Shown here: one piece after another, positions 16,194 to 25,671 of the stretch
Position numbering within the stretch: the first letter of the stretch is position 1
Layout: each line of letters begins with the position of its first letter
Source: Saccharospirillum alexandrii
Lineage (GTDB): Bacteria; Pseudomonadota; Gammaproteobacteria; Pseudomonadales; Natronospirillaceae
Assembly (NCBI RefSeq): GCF_004000275.1
Contig: NZ_RCIP01000001.1
Location: 302,749 to 366,748, forward strand
Direction of reading: 5' to 3'
Length of the DNA: 64,000 nucleotides
The notes under the pieces: generated by a model
Database searches by the model: none
What the model saw: the letters and a program-made list of their open reading frames with translations, nothing else
What the model was told of the DNA's origin: nothing
Position numbers and translations under genes: made by a program

Positions 16194-18658
16194 TGGCTGC
16201 GTTTTTCGTCGCCTTCGCGCAGCCCGGTTACTTGCATGATTGAGTACAACACCTGAGCAGGCACCACGCTGTCAGAGGCCAGTACAATGTTCAGGATGCG
16301 GTCATCGAATTCCAGACAATGCTGATCATTGACCGTGATTGCCTGGCGGGCTTTCAGGGTCTGCAGGAAATTTTTGAACAGGGCCTTGTCAAAAAACTCT
16401 GGGGCATTCAAGCCATTGAGTACTGACAGACGCTGTGCCATCTGTTGCGATTGATTTTCCACTTCGGTACTGGTTGCCTCGCCCGAACCGGCGCGAATCA
16501 GTACGGCCAACGTCAGCAGATAGCGCTCCAGTGTCGGCACCATGATGGCGGCCAGCAGTTCAAGTTTCAGCCGGCTGGCGGTGCCCATCAGGGAAGCAAA
16601 CCAGCGATCGTCCTGGCAATGAATCAGGCCGGCCTGGTGAAAGAAATCGATCCAGACTGGCACCTGATGCTGGGCTTCCTCGGCGCTGGGTGCGAGAAAC
16701 AGTTCGCTTTGCAAATAGGGGTAAATCAGGCCCACTCGCTCTCTGAGCTTGTCGAGGCTGATGCCCTGTCCCTGCCCGAGCAGCGCAGCAACCAGTGCCG
16801 GAATGGCGTAGAGGTGCTGGACGTTGTTGCGGTAGTAGGCCATCAGTACAGCGTTCTGACTGTCCAGGCCAAACAGGTCACCCAGTTTCTGGGGGATACG
16901 GCGCAACATGCCCATTTGCTCGGTATAGTCGACCCATTGTTTGGCATCGCCTTCCGGTAGGGTGATGTGGGTATCGTAAGGCAGGTGTTTTTGCAGATCC
17001 GTTAACAACGTTAATTGTTGCCGTAACAGTTCTCCATCCATCGCTTGTCGGGGGGTGGCCAGCAGTGTCAGGGCAACCAGGTTGATCGGGTTAAGAGCAG
17101 CGGCTGAATTGATGCGGGTGACCACCGTGCGAGACAGCTCATCGACAAAAGGCACCATCCAGCTTGGCCGGTCGTCTGGTCCGTAGCTGTGTTGATCCCA
17201 ACCGGGCTGAAGCGTGGACAGCAGGGTGTTCAAGTGCAGTGGCTCACCTATGTTCAGGAAAACCTGTCCGTAATTTTTCAGTCGACGCACGGATTTGACC
17301 AGATCAAACAGATTTTCTTTTTTCTTTTCCTGACCCTGCAGTTCACCGAGGTAGGAACGAGATTCGAACACTTTTTCGTAGCCGATGTAGATCGGAATAA
17401 AAACGATGGGCCGGCTGTGATCCCGCAAATGGCTACGCACGGTCATTGCCAGTGTTCCCGTCGCCGGAGAACGCATCCGGCCAGTGCGTGAGCGGCCACC
17501 TTCCACAAAGTACTCTACCGGATAGCCCCGGGAGAACACCGAGTGCATGTATTCGTTGAAAACGGCCGTATAGAGTTTGTCACCACCGAATTTGCGACGA
17601 ATAAAAAAGGCCCCGCCACGTCGCAGCAAGGCGCCAACAACCGGCATGTTCAGGTTTTCGCCAGCCGCGATGTGAGGCACGTTCAAGCCCTGATAATAGA
17701 GGGTGTAGCTCAACAACAGATAGTCGAGATGGCTTCGGTGGCAGGGCACATAGACGATCTCGTGGTCTTCAGCCAGCTTCTTGACCGGGTCAAGGCCATT
17801 GACCTGTACACCGTTGAAAATTTTATTCCACAGCCAGGTCAGAATAACATCGAGAAAACGGATAACGTTGTAGGAGACGTCAGCCGCGATGGTATTGGCG
17901 TGCTTCTGAGCCAAACGTTGTGCTTTTTCACGGCTGATGCCCTTGGCCGCTGCATGGTTTTCGATGGCTTTTCGAACCGGAGCCGTATGCAGCAGGTGAC
18001 TAACCAGCACGCGCTTGTGAGACAGGTCTGGCCCGATGACTGCCGTGCGGACACGGCGAAAATGCACGCGTAATACCCGGGCGACCTTGCGGCTGGCAAT
18101 ATCGGTATCTGGTTCATCGTTTACCAGTTGGCGTAATGACACCGGTTCATTAATTTCAAAATAGGTGTTGCGACCGTTAATCAGCACGGTAAACAACTTT
18201 CTAATGCGGCCGGCGAGATTCCAGTTCGAGCTGAACAGCACCTTGAGCAGGTTATCGCTTTTGCGTGCACCGCGGCCCCAGAACAGGGCAACTGGCACCA
18301 GCAGAATATCCTCGTCGGGGTTTTCCGTCAGGTAATTCAGCATGGGCTGGATGAGCGGTGCGACACCGCTGCGATGTCGCCTCAGCACAGACCGCCGCGC
18401 ATGAATGCAGATCAACGGTCGGCTGCCTTCAAGGCCCGGTAATTTAAGGCGTCGCGACAGATCAGGTAACCCCAGCTTACGGCACTGATGGTCGAGCACC
18501 ATGGCGTCGGCGGTGGACTGTTGTTCCAGCACATAAACCACTGGCGTGGCCTGGGTGAGGGCATTTAAGTCTACCCGGGCGGGTTTGTTGTCGGTTCTGA
18601 CCCATAAAAACAAGACGCTTTGAACACAGCGACTGATCATATCGAGCAACGAACGCAT
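16190..18658 (-). CDS. plsB: Glycerol-3-phosphate 1-O-acyltransferase PlsB
   Basis: An 822-residue membrane-associated acyltransferase (E. coli PlsB is 807). It adds the first acyl chain to sn-glycerol 3-phosphate in phospholipid synthesis. The acyltransferase blocks are visible: HRSHLDYLLL (catalytic HX4D), GAFFIRR and VEGGRSRTGRM. Large N- and C-terminal domains are as in the gammaproteobacterial enzyme. It is monocistronic as far as can be seen. Confidence 0.97.
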   Translation of the reverse strand: MRSLLDMISRCVQSVLFLWVRTDNKPARVDLNALTQATPVVYVLEQQSTADAMVLDHQCRKLGLPDLSRRLKLPGLEGSRPLICIHARRSVLRRHRSGVAPLIQPMLNYLTENPDEDILLVPVALFWGRGARKSDNLLKVLFSSNWNLAGRIRKLFTVLINGRNTYFEINEPVSLRQLVNDEPDTDIASRKVARVLRVHFRRVRTAVIGPDLSHKRVLVSHLLHTAPVRKAIENHAAAKGISREKAQRLAQKHANTIAADVSYNVIRFLDVILTWLWNKIFNGVQVNGLDPVKKLAEDHEIVYVPCHRSHLDYLLLSYTLYYQGLNVPHIAAGENLNMPVVGALLRRGGAFFIRRKFGGDKLYTAVFNEYMHSVFSRGYPVEYFVEGGRSRTGRMRSPATGTLAMTVRSHLRDHSRPIVFIPIYIGYEKVFESRSYLGELQGQEKKKENLFDLVKSVRRLKNYGQVFLNIGEPLHLNTLLSTLQPGWDQHSYGPDDRPSWMVPFVDELSRTVVTRINSAAALNPINLVALTLLATPRQAMDGELLRQQLTLLTDLQKHLPYDTHITLPEGDAKQWVDYTEQMGMLRRIPQKLGDLFGLDSQNAVLMAYYRNNVQHLYAIPALVAALLGQGQGISLDKLRERVGLIYPYLQSELFLAPSAEEAQHQVPVWIDFFHQAGLIHCQDDRWFASLMGTASRLKLELLAAIMVPTLERYLLTLAVLIRAGSGEATSTEVENQSQQMAQRLSVLNGLNAPEFFDKALFKNFLQTLKARQAITVNDQHCLEFDDRILNIVLASDSVVPAQVLYSIMQVTGLREGDEKRSH

Positions 18659-18743
18659 AGTGGGGCACCTGCCTGCCAGAATGTAGTGGCGCTAGTTTAC
18701 CTCAACCCAGGCAAAAACGCAGAACCGCCCGCTTACCCGGCAC

Positions 18744-18950
18744 TCAGTAATGTGGCGGCGGCTGGTCGACAATGTCGGGTGACAGGCCGTCTTTGAGGTC
18801 CCGATGTTCCGCAGCCAGGCGTTGCAAGGCGAGCTCTAGGCGGGTCAGTCGTTGTTGCTGATCGGCGATGACCTGGTTCAACTGGTCAATCGTGTCGTCC
18901 TGGTGGGTTAAACGTATTTCCAGGTCTGTCAGGCGGTCTTGCTGGCTCAT
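18744..18950 (-). CDS. slyX: SlyX family protein
   Basis: A 68-residue protein that is almost entirely coiled coil (MSQQDRLTDLEIRLTHQDD to QQRLTRLELALQRL) and ends in the typical proline-rich PPPHY tail of SlyX. Function in the family is unclear. The start was placed at ATG 18950, which gives the expected N-terminus; the longer frame to 19019 encodes an unrelated basic stretch. Confidence 0.88.
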   Translation of the reverse strand: MSQQDRLTDLEIRLTHQDDTIDQLNQVIADQQQRLTRLELALQRLAAEHRDLKDGLSPDIVDQPPPHY

Positions 18951-19206
18951 AATCGTGGTCCGGGGCTGGTTTTTGGCGTGATTTTTGGCATTATGACGGG
19001 CTTTGCGGTGACAGATCACGGGCTTTTGTGTGCCCGGGGTATCGAGCAGGAAGCCCAGTCACGGCGGTTTTGCACTGGAACCTGCCTGGGTAGCCATTGC
19101 CATCAGTTTGGTGCCAGGTGTTGATAGAAGTAATGTACTTATAATAACAGCGTATCCAGGGATTGAGCGTAAAAATGACAACAATTCGAACAGTTGAGTG
19201 GTAATT

Positions 19207-19668
19207 ATGAACGCAAGAATATTTTTGATTCGTGCCGGCGTGGCGCTGCTGGTAGCCCTTCCGGCACCGGTTATTCTGGCCGCTGCCCTGGTTCTGTCTG
19301 GTGTCGGTGGCGGCATGACCCTGGCCGAACTGACCGATAGCCAGATCAGTGGGGCAGAGTGGTCGGCTTTTGCAGCGGTGTTGGTTGTGGTGTGTGTGTT
19401 GGCCCTTCTGGCGCAATATATGGCTCAGCCGTTGTTGGGACAAGCCGAAAAAGACGATCGCGAAGAAGGCATCGTCAAGTGGTTTAATGTGAGCAAAGGG
19501 TTTGGTTTTATTACTCGGGATAATCAGGAAGACGTCTTTGTGCATTTCCGGTCCATTCGCGGACGCGGCCACCGTTCACTGCAGGAAGGTCAGCGCGTGA
19601 AGTTTGGTGTGGTAGAGAGTACAAAAGGTTTGCAGGCTGAAGATGTTACTGTGGTTCGACAACGATAA
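19207..19668 (+). CDS. Membrane-anchored cold-shock domain protein
   Basis: A 153-residue protein with two hydrophobic helices (about 11-35 and 55-77) followed by a cold-shock domain (about 87-151). The nucleic-acid-binding motifs are intact: KGFGFI (97-102) and VFVHF (110-114). The predicted topology puts the RNA-binding domain in the cytoplasm tethered to the inner membrane. Most cold-shock proteins are free and about 70 residues long; known fusions more often put the membrane part after the domain (CSD-DUF1294). GTG 19198 is an alternative start three codons upstream. A strong terminator follows the stop. Confidence 0.85.
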   Translation: MNARIFLIRAGVALLVALPAPVILAAALVLSGVGGGMTLAELTDSQISGAEWSAFAAVLVVVCVLALLAQYMAQPLLGQAEKDDREEGIVKWFNVSKGFGFITRDNQEDVFVHFRSIRGRGHRSLQEGQRVKFGVVESTKGLQAEDVTVVRQR

Positions 19669-19680
19669 ATCGCGGCATTC

Positions 19681-19720
19681 AGGCACAAAAAAGGCGGGTT
19701 AAACCCGCCTTTTTTGTGCC
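19681..19720. terminator. Bidirectional rho-independent terminator
   Basis: A perfect palindrome: GGCACAAAAAAGGCGGGTT pairs with AACCCGCCTTTTTTGTGCC. It lies between the convergent cold-shock protein gene and the small gene at 19725, and has A/T runs on both sides, so it should stop transcripts from either direction. Confidence 0.93.
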
Positions 19721-19724
19721 TGTT

Positions 19725-20123
19725 TTATGCCTGGCCGGTTTTCCAGGTAATGGCGGCTTCTGTGCCATCTGGCATGATTTGCACCCAGGCATCGGGATCG
19801 TCAGATTCCGTCCAGCCGCCGGCGGCGATGCGGGTTTCCTGATTGAAATGTTTGCTGGCGGCGCGGGCACAGGCTGCGTCGTCAGACCAGGGAAGGTGAC
19901 TGCTGTTCAACCACAGGCTGGTGAACCGACCAACCACCCGTTCGAGCACCAGAATGGAAAATGACTGGCCGTGCCAGTAGCCGGTCATCGCTGCGGCATT
20001 TTTGGGCATTCCCGGCTGACGTTCGGCTGCTTCAACATTGTCCAGATGTTCTGCAAGCCAGCTTTTTAGAACGTCGGCGGAGGTGCTCGCAATGTATATT
20101 TCAATGTCGGTCGCTTCGGTCAT
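19725..20123 (-). CDS. Conserved small protein of unknown function
   Basis: A 132-residue soluble, acidic protein with no signal peptide. It contains conserved-looking tryptophans (SSHLPWSDDAACARAASKHF, GGWTESDDPDAWVQI, ITWKTGQA) and two-sheet-like alternation. I do not recognise a named family, though the acidic and Trp pattern suggests a folded domain. GGAG lies 7 nt before ATG 20123. Its start overlaps the end of the next gene (20101-20406) by 23 bp, so the two are co-transcribed. Confidence 0.75.
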   Translation of the reverse strand: MTEATDIEIYIASTSADVLKSWLAEHLDNVEAAERQPGMPKNAAAMTGYWHGQSFSILVLERVVGRFTSLWLNSSHLPWSDDAACARAASKHFNQETRIAAGGWTESDDPDAWVQIMPDGTEAAITWKTGQA

Positions 20124-20406
20124 GCGAAGGCTCCAGTAAGAAAAGCAGTATGCGTAACAGGCTGATGGCCAGATACCCCATCAGCGCGAAAAAGGAACCC
20201 AGCCCCACTAAAAACAGGCCGAGCAGCGTTGTAAGTTCCTGCTGCAGGCTGGGCGTGAGCATGGCGTCTGCCATCAATATCACCATAAGGCCAGCACAAA
20301 ATACAAAGCCACCCGTGGTAAAGCGTTTCAACGCGACCTCAGGTTCGGGCGTTCGGGCTTGCAGCCAATGATACCATCGGGTTCGCCGGGAAGGTGGAGC
20401 TGTCAT
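20101..20406 (-). CDS. Small inner-membrane protein of unknown function
   Basis: A 101-residue protein with a basic N-terminus (residues 1-28) and two hydrophobic helices (about 31-50 and 60-90), ending in a short charged tail. The basic N-terminus suggests both ends are cytoplasmic. It is the first gene of a two-gene unit with 19725-20123, with overlapping reading frames. No family recognised. Confidence 0.7.
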   Translation of the reverse strand: MTAPPSRRTRWYHWLQARTPEPEVALKRFTTGGFVFCAGLMVILMADAMLTPSLQQELTTLLGLFLVGLGSFFALMGYLAISLLRILLFLLEPSHDRSDRH

Positions 20407-20505
20407 TGCTGAGTGCGGTACTCCCAGGGTTGAACGGGCCGGTTAACGCCCGGGTCATTTACCCGTATCATACGCGCCATCATTCTATTCGTAAAAAGGT
20501 CGTCT

Positions 20506-21651
20506 ATGTCCTCTGCAACGCTGACTCTGGCAAAAGAACTGATTTCACGCGACTCGGTAACCCCCGACGACAAGGGGTGTCAGGCGATAATGGCCGAACG
20601 ATTGGCAGCCGTTGGGTTCGTGAACGAGTCAATGCGGTTCGAAGACGTCGATAACCTGTGGTCGGTACATGGTGACGGCCAGCCGTTGCTGGTGTTTGCG
20701 GGCCACACCGATGTTGTACCGACCGGCGAGGCTGCTAATTGGACCTTTCCGCCGTTTGAACCAACAGAGCATGATGGCATGCTGTACGGTCGCGGCGCGG
20801 CCGACATGAAAGGCAGTCTGGCCGCGATGGTCGTCGCTGCCGAGCGGTTTGCAGCGCGTCATCCCGCGCATCATGGTCGGCTGGCGTTTCTGATCACCTC
20901 GGATGAAGAGGGCGATGCCTATAACGGCACCGTCCGGGTTGTCGAAACCCTGACCGAACGGGGAGAGCAGATTGACTGGGCGGTGGTTGGTGAGCCGTCC
21001 AGCACGGCTGTGGTGGGCGATACCATTAAAAACGGCCGGCGTGGTTCCATGCTGGGGTATTTGACGGTAAAGGGTGTTCAGGGGCATGTAGCTTACCCGC
21101 ACCTGGCCAAGAACCCGGTGCATTTGGTGGCCCCGGCGATTGCCGCGCTGAGCACTGAAGTCTGGGACCAGGGCAATGACTATTTTCCGGCGACCAGCTT
21201 TCAGATTTCCAACATCAAATCCGGTACCGGCGCCACCAATGTGATTCCGGGTGATGCCGAGATCATGTTCAGCTTCCGGTTCAGCACGGAAGTCACGGTC
21301 GAGCAATTGCAGCAACGTACCCGGGCACTGCTCGATCAGCAGGGGTTCGACTATGACCTGCGGTTTGAAGTAAAAGGGCACCCGTTCCTGACCGACCGGG
21401 GTGCTTTGGTTCAAGCCGCAACCGCAGCCGTTGAACAGGTGCAGGGGTTTGCCACCGAGTTATCGACGGCTGGTGGCACGTCGGACGGGCGCTTTATTGC
21501 CCCGACCGGCGCGCAAGTGGTTGAACTCGGCCCGGTCAACGCAACCATTCATAAGGTGAACGAATGCGTATCCATGGCCGATCTGGATACTCTAACAGAC
21601 CTGTATCTGGCGATTATGGAGAATTTGCTGACGGACCCGGCTGCGTCGTAG
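20506..21651 (+). CDS. dapE: Succinyl-diaminopimelate desuccinylase DapE
   Basis: A 381-residue di-zinc M20 hydrolase that makes LL-diaminopimelate in the lysine/peptidoglycan pathway. The metal-site blocks are [23 protein letters not shown] and [11 protein letters not shown], and [19 protein letters not shown] is the C-terminal DapE signature. Length is normal. Its 3' end overlaps the convergent DUF2721 gene by 38 bp. Confidence 0.97.
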   Translation: MSSATLTLAKELISRDSVTPDDKGCQAIMAERLAAVGFVNESMRFEDVDNLWSVHGDGQPLLVFAGHTDVVPTGEAANWTFPPFEPTEHDGMLYGRGAADMKGSLAAMVVAAERFAARHPAHHGRLAFLITSDEEGDAYNGTVRVVETLTERGEQIDWAVVGEPSSTAVVGDTIKNGRRGSMLGYLTVKGVQGHVAYPHLAKNPVHLVAPAIAALSTEVWDQGNDYFPATSFQISNIKSGTGATNVIPGDAEIMFSFRFSTEVTVEQLQQRTRALLDQQGFDYDLRFEVKGHPFLTDRGALVQAATAAVEQVQGFATELSTAGGTSDGRFIAPTGAQVVELGPVNATIHKVNECVSMADLDTLTDLYLAIMENLLTDPAAS

Positions 21652-22039
21652 CGGCAGGGTCCTGCAGACCTTTAAGCTGCAGTTGCAGTGCCTGGCCACT
21701 GATCTGTACCTCGTATAGGCTGAAACCCAGTGATGCCACCAGCAACACCAGTGAGGCCGCAAACAGCACGGTGCCGGGGCCAGGTAACTGCAAAAACAGC
21801 AGCAGCATCGACAGAACGCAAAAGATGAACGCAATGATGCCCAGTACCTGCATGCGCCGAATGGCGATGATCCGGACTTTCAGATGCAGGATTTGTTCGC
21901 GCAAATCCCGGTCCGGATGTTCCGCATTTTGCTTGTAGAGGGATCGAATCAGCTGGGCAATGACCAGAAAACGATTGGTGTAGGCCAGTAACAACAGGGA
22001 AATGGCCGGAAACAGTAAAGCCGGTGTGGTCAGATTCAT
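21614..22039 (-). CDS. DUF2721 family membrane protein
   Basis: A 141-residue protein with three hydrophobic segments: about 4-24, 68-90 and 92-112. The pattern [20 protein letters not shown], then a basic cytoplasmic loop ([19 protein letters not shown]), then paired helices is that of DUF2721. Function is unknown. ATG 22039 was chosen; a TTG at 22072 would add eleven residues. It overlaps dapE at the 3' end. Confidence 0.8.
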   Translation of the reverse strand: MNLTTPALLFPAISLLLLAYTNRFLVIAQLIRSLYKQNAEHPDRDLREQILHLKVRIIAIRRMQVLGIIAFIFCVLSMLLLFLQLPGPGTVLFAASLVLLVASLGFSLYEVQISGQALQLQLKGLQDPAATTQPGPSANSP

Positions 22040-22126
22040 CTGCTTGCTAGACTCCCGTGTAAGCAGTTCCAATGCGATGGCCGGAGGCCACCGGCCAGAA
22101 ACGTGAATAATGACAAAGAGGTCGCT

Positions 22127-22564
22127 ATGTTATCTAAAATCATGGCCTGGTTTGATACTCCCGAAGAGCCGATTCCCGAATTGACCGTGGAAGAAGCCAT
22201 AACCGTCCTGATGGTCGAGATCATGATGTCCGATCACGACCCGGACGACCGTGAACAGGCGGCCATCATTGACCAGTTGATGGAACGCACCGGAGAGCCG
22301 CGCGATGACATACAGGCCCTGGTTACCCGGGCCCGGCAGACCCACGCAGACAGTCACGATCTGTATCAGTTTACCAAGTTACTGAATGAGCAGTTGAGCG
22401 TCGATGAAAAAATGGATCTTATGGTCGATCTATGGCGCACGGCTCTGGCCGATGGGGTGATCGACAAGCACGAAGATCACATGATCCGGCGTTTGGCAGA
22501 TCTCCTGTATTTGCACCATAGCCACTTTATCAGGGCGAAGCACTTGGCTATGGAGGTAGATTGA
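22127..22564 (+). CDS. TerB-like protein
   Basis: A 145-residue soluble all-helical acidic protein of the TerB-like (tellurite resistance B) family. Metal-binding-like acidic blocks typical of the family are present: MVEIMMSDHDPDDREQAAI and ALADGVIDKHEDHMIRRLADLL. It is a solitary chromosomal copy, not part of a ter operon, so tellurite resistance should not be assumed. ATG 22127 has AAAGAGG 7 nt upstream. Confidence 0.85.
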   Translation: MLSKIMAWFDTPEEPIPELTVEEAITVLMVEIMMSDHDPDDREQAAIIDQLMERTGEPRDDIQALVTRARQTHADSHDLYQFTKLLNEQLSVDEKMDLMVDLWRTALADGVIDKHEDHMIRRLADLLYLHHSHFIRAKHLAMEVD

Positions 22565-22772
22565 CCCCACAACAGACAAATTATTGACACCCCGACCCCG
22601 GTTTCGAATCAAGTATTTAATTTATTACTTCAATAGGTAGCGGTGCGTTGCAAATGGCGCAAAGGCAACCGATACTGCGCTGTGACCGGAGTCTCATACT
22701 AAAGATTAGAGTGCCCCGGCCGCCATCAAGCATGGTTAATGTGCCTGATACATCATTTTCTGGAGTACATGC

Positions 22773-23969
22773 GTGAATCGAAGACAATTCCTGTACCAGA
22801 CGCTGTCTGCATCGGCAGTGTTAGTTGGAACAGGCTATGCCTCCGTTGACATGATACGGCGTTCGTCCAAGGTTTGGGGTCCGACCGAGGCCGAGCAGGC
22901 AAAAGCTGCAGTAGAACAGGCTCTGAAAGGAGCTCCCCTGGTTGATGAAGCGGTGTCACACAGTGCGACACCCTTTGCGGCGGCGCCTGATCGTGAGGGG
23001 CTCAGCTATGCCCAGCCGGCGAGGGCCATGCAATCGATGGGCCCACGCTATGAAACACCGAATGAGGCTACCGGCCTGAAAGTACCATCCTCGTCCGAGG
23101 CAGTAGCGGCTGTGTCACCACCACCGGCCATTGCAGACACCCTGACCCCCGACTTCGCCACCATGACGCCCGCACAGCAAGAAGTGCCGGTGTTGGATGA
23201 AACCGCCGCAGCGGTTGAAGCCCCGGTATACGTTGCTGAAGTGGAAGACGAAGCAGAGCGCGTGCGACAGAAAGTCGAGCATTTCGAATACGACTTCTCG
23301 GATGACGTCCTGATGACAGACACCGAATATACCACCCTGGTGTCGGCACTGGAGCGTTTAAATCGGGTTCAGTCCTATGTCGGTCATGGCCATTTCAATG
23401 TGTTGTCGTTCGATGACATGCTGCGTTATGCCCGTTATCAGCCACGTATTGGCGATTTTACAACGGCAGAACTCGATTACCTGGAAAAACTCTTTTACGA
23501 CGACGTCTCACGCCTGGGCTTTTTTGGTGAGCGGGTGATTTCCGATCTGACACACAGTTACGCAGAAAATGACATTTCCAAGATTCCCGGCAGCGGGCAC
23601 TATTTGCTGCGCGGCGACTCGGAAGCCTTCTACGATAAAGTTCGTGAGAAAGTAGGGGATACGCTGTTGTTGACCAGCGGCGTGCGCGGTGTGGTCAAGC
23701 AATATCACCTGTTTATGGCTAAAGCAGTACAGGCGGAGGGGAATTTGTCACGTGCCTCTCGCTCTCTGGCACCCCCGGGCCATTCCTATCATGCCATTGG
23801 CGACTTTGACGTAGGCCGGGTCAACGGTGGGCTCAGTAATTTCACCGCCGATTTCGCCCAGACGGATGAATTCAAGAGACTCCAGGATCTGGGTTTCGTT
23901 AAGATTCGCTACACTACCGACAATGAGTACGGCGTGCGCTATGAACCTTGGCATATTCGGGTTGTTTGA
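22773..23969 (+). CDS. Tat-exported M15-type peptidase (VanY-like D,D-carboxypeptidase)
   Basis: A 398-residue protein. The N-terminus MNRRQFLYQTLSASAVLVG is a twin-arginine (Tat) signal, with R3-R4 then a hydrophobic stretch. Residues 40-175 are a low-complexity Ala/Pro/Glu linker. The C-terminal half (about 180-398) is an M15 peptidase domain with zinc-site blocks SYHAIGDFD (H340, D346) and EPWH (E391, H394). H-to-D spacing is one residue shorter than the usual SxHxxGxAxD. M15 enzymes trim D-Ala from peptidoglycan. The start is GTG 22773 with TGGAG upstream. A terminator follows. Confidence 0.82.
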   Translation: MNRRQFLYQTLSASAVLVGTGYASVDMIRRSSKVWGPTEAEQAKAAVEQALKGAPLVDEAVSHSATPFAAAPDREGLSYAQPARAMQSMGPRYETPNEATGLKVPSSSEAVAAVSPPPAIADTLTPDFATMTPAQQEVPVLDETAAAVEAPVYVAEVEDEAERVRQKVEHFEYDFSDDVLMTDTEYTTLVSALERLNRVQSYVGHGHFNVLSFDDMLRYARYQPRIGDFTTAELDYLEKLFYDDVSRLGFFGERVISDLTHSYAENDISKIPGSGHYLLRGDSEAFYDKVREKVGDTLLLTSGVRGVVKQYHLFMAKAVQAEGNLSRASRSLAPPGHSYHAIGDFDVGRVNGGLSNFTADFAQTDEFKRLQDLGFVKIRYTTDNEYGVRYEPWHIRVV

Positions 23970-23988
23970 GACACAAGACATGTTAAAG

Positions 23989-24013
23989 AAAGCGGGCTGA
24001 GCCCGCTTTTTTT
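23989..24013 (+). terminator. Rho-independent terminator after the M15 peptidase gene
   Basis: The stem AAGCGGGC-TGA-GCCCGCTT is followed by seven T. Flanking ACACAA and TTGTGT extend the symmetry, so it may also serve the convergent DAHP synthase gene. Confidence 0.9.
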
Positions 24014-24055
24014 GTGTCTGAGACAGGGGCTATTTTGAGTCACGAGCCCGCGTCA

Positions 24056-24082
24056 GTTACCGGGTAGGTCTAGCCGGCAGCA
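24056..24082. repeat. Possible collapsed remnant of the palindromic family (copy M)
   Basis: GTTACCGGGTAG is followed after two bases by CTAGCCGGCAGC. Each half resembles an outer end of the inner element arms (compare GCTGCCGGGT in copies A and H). It resembles copy C in having both arm ends fused without interior, but it is short and could be chance. Confidence 0.35.
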
Positions 24083-24135
24083 GACACTCTGTCTTGGGTC
24101 ACAACGTTTTCCGCTTGAACCCGAAGCTAATGGCT

Positions 24136-25488
24136 TTATCCCTTTCTTGCCTGCTTAACAGCATCAGCAATCAGAAATGACAGTTCCAGGGCCTGGTCGG
24201 CATTCAGCCTTGGGTCGCAGTGGCTGTGGTAGCGTTCTGCCAGGTCGTGCTCGGTAATCTCGAAAGCACCGCCAATGCACTCGGTTACGTTGCGGCCGGT
24301 CATTTCAAAGTGAACCCCGCCGGCGTGTGTGCCTTCGGCCCGGTGAATCTGGAAGAAGTCTTTTACCTCAGACAGAATCGAATCAACGGCGCGCGTTTTG
24401 TACCCGTTGCCAGTTTTGGTGGTGTTGCCGTGCATCGGGTCACTGCTCCAGACCACGTGGCGACCTTCCGCTTTTACTCGCTGTAACAGGGCGGGAAAAT
24501 GGTCGGCGATTTTGTCGGCGCCCATACGCACGATCAGGTTCAGTCGGCCTGGTTCATTGTTTGGGTTGAGAATATCGATCAGGCGGATCAGGTCTTCCGG
24601 GTCTGTGCTGGGGCCTGCTTTCAACCCGAGCGGGTTGTGGATGCCACGGCAGAATTCGACGTGGGCGCTGTCGAGCTGTCGGGTGCGGTCGCCGATCCAG
24701 AGCATGTGAGCTGAGCAATCGTACCAGTCGCCAGTCAGGCTGTCCTGACGGGTCAGGGCCTGTTCGTAGGGCAGCAACAGCGCTTCGTGAGACGTGAAAA
24801 ACTGGGTCTCGCGGATCTGCGGCGTGTTGTCCGGGGAGATCCCACAGGCGCTCATGAACGCCAGGGTGTCGTCGATCATGTCGGCCAGATGCTGGTACCG
24901 TTCGCCCTGAGGGCTCTTGTCGACAAAACTCAGGTTCCACTGGTGCACCTGGTGCAGGTCGGCGAGACCACCCTGGGCGAATGCGCGCAGCAGGTTCAGG
25001 GTTGAGGATGACTGGTGGTAGGCCTTCAGCATTCTCGCCGGGTCGGGAACGCGGCTGGCTTCGTCGAAATCGATGCCGTTGATGATGTCGCCGCGGTAGG
25101 ACGGCAGGGTGACGCCGCCGATGGTTTCATCATCGGCCGAGCGTGGCTTGGCAAACTGGCCGGCCATGCGGCCGATTTTGACCACCGGGCTTTGCCCGCC
25201 AAAGGTCAGCACAACCGCCATTTGCAGCAGCACTTTAAAGGTGTCGCGAATCTGGTTCGAATTGAACTCCTTGAAGCTTTCCGCGCAATCACCGCCTTGC
25301 AGTAAAAACGCATCACCCTTAGCGACGCGTGCCAATTGCTTTTTAAGGGCACGGGCCTCGCCAGCAAACACCAGCGGGGGCTGGTGGGCGAGTTCGGACT
25401 CAACGGCGTTCAATGCCTCCTGGTCCGGGTAGGTGGGCAGTTGGCGTATGGTTTTTTGGCGCCAGGATTCGGGGCTCCAGGATGTCAT
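24136..25488 (-). CDS. Class II 3-deoxy-7-phosphoheptulonate synthase
   Basis: A 450-residue class II (plant/AroA-II type) DAHP synthase condensing PEP and erythrose 4-phosphate, the first step of the shikimate pathway. Class II blocks are clear: [47 protein letters not shown] and [20 protein letters not shown]. It lacks similarity to the class I AroFGH enzymes of E. coli. No aromatic biosynthesis neighbour is present. Confidence 0.95.
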   Translation of the reverse strand: MTSWSPESWRQKTIRQLPTYPDQEALNAVESELAHQPPLVFAGEARALKKQLARVAKGDAFLLQGGDCAESFKEFNSNQIRDTFKVLLQMAVVLTFGGQSPVVKIGRMAGQFAKPRSADDETIGGVTLPSYRGDIINGIDFDEASRVPDPARMLKAYHQSSSTLNLLRAFAQGGLADLHQVHQWNLSFVDKSPQGERYQHLADMIDDTLAFMSACGISPDNTPQIRETQFFTSHEALLLPYEQALTRQDSLTGDWYDCSAHMLWIGDRTRQLDSAHVEFCRGIHNPLGLKAGPSTDPEDLIRLIDILNPNNEPGRLNLIVRMGADKIADHFPALLQRVKAEGRHVVWSSDPMHGNTTKTGNGYKTRAVDSILSEVKDFFQIHRAEGTHAGGVHFEMTGRNVTECIGGAFEITEHDLAERYHSHCDPRLNADQALELSFLIADAVKQARKG

Positions 25489-25671
25489 GAGGTGTCCTTT
25501 GATTCAGTTCCGGGTTAGGTTCGCGGGTGAGGTTTCAGCATAACCTGATGGATGCAGTTTTCACGTCATGGCATTTTATGCGATCGATTCACGATTGCTA
25601 TTGATGATTCGGCAATGCTGGTATGCGCCGACGTTGTTCTGGTAATGATCGCCCCGTTTCCGGGGAGACCA

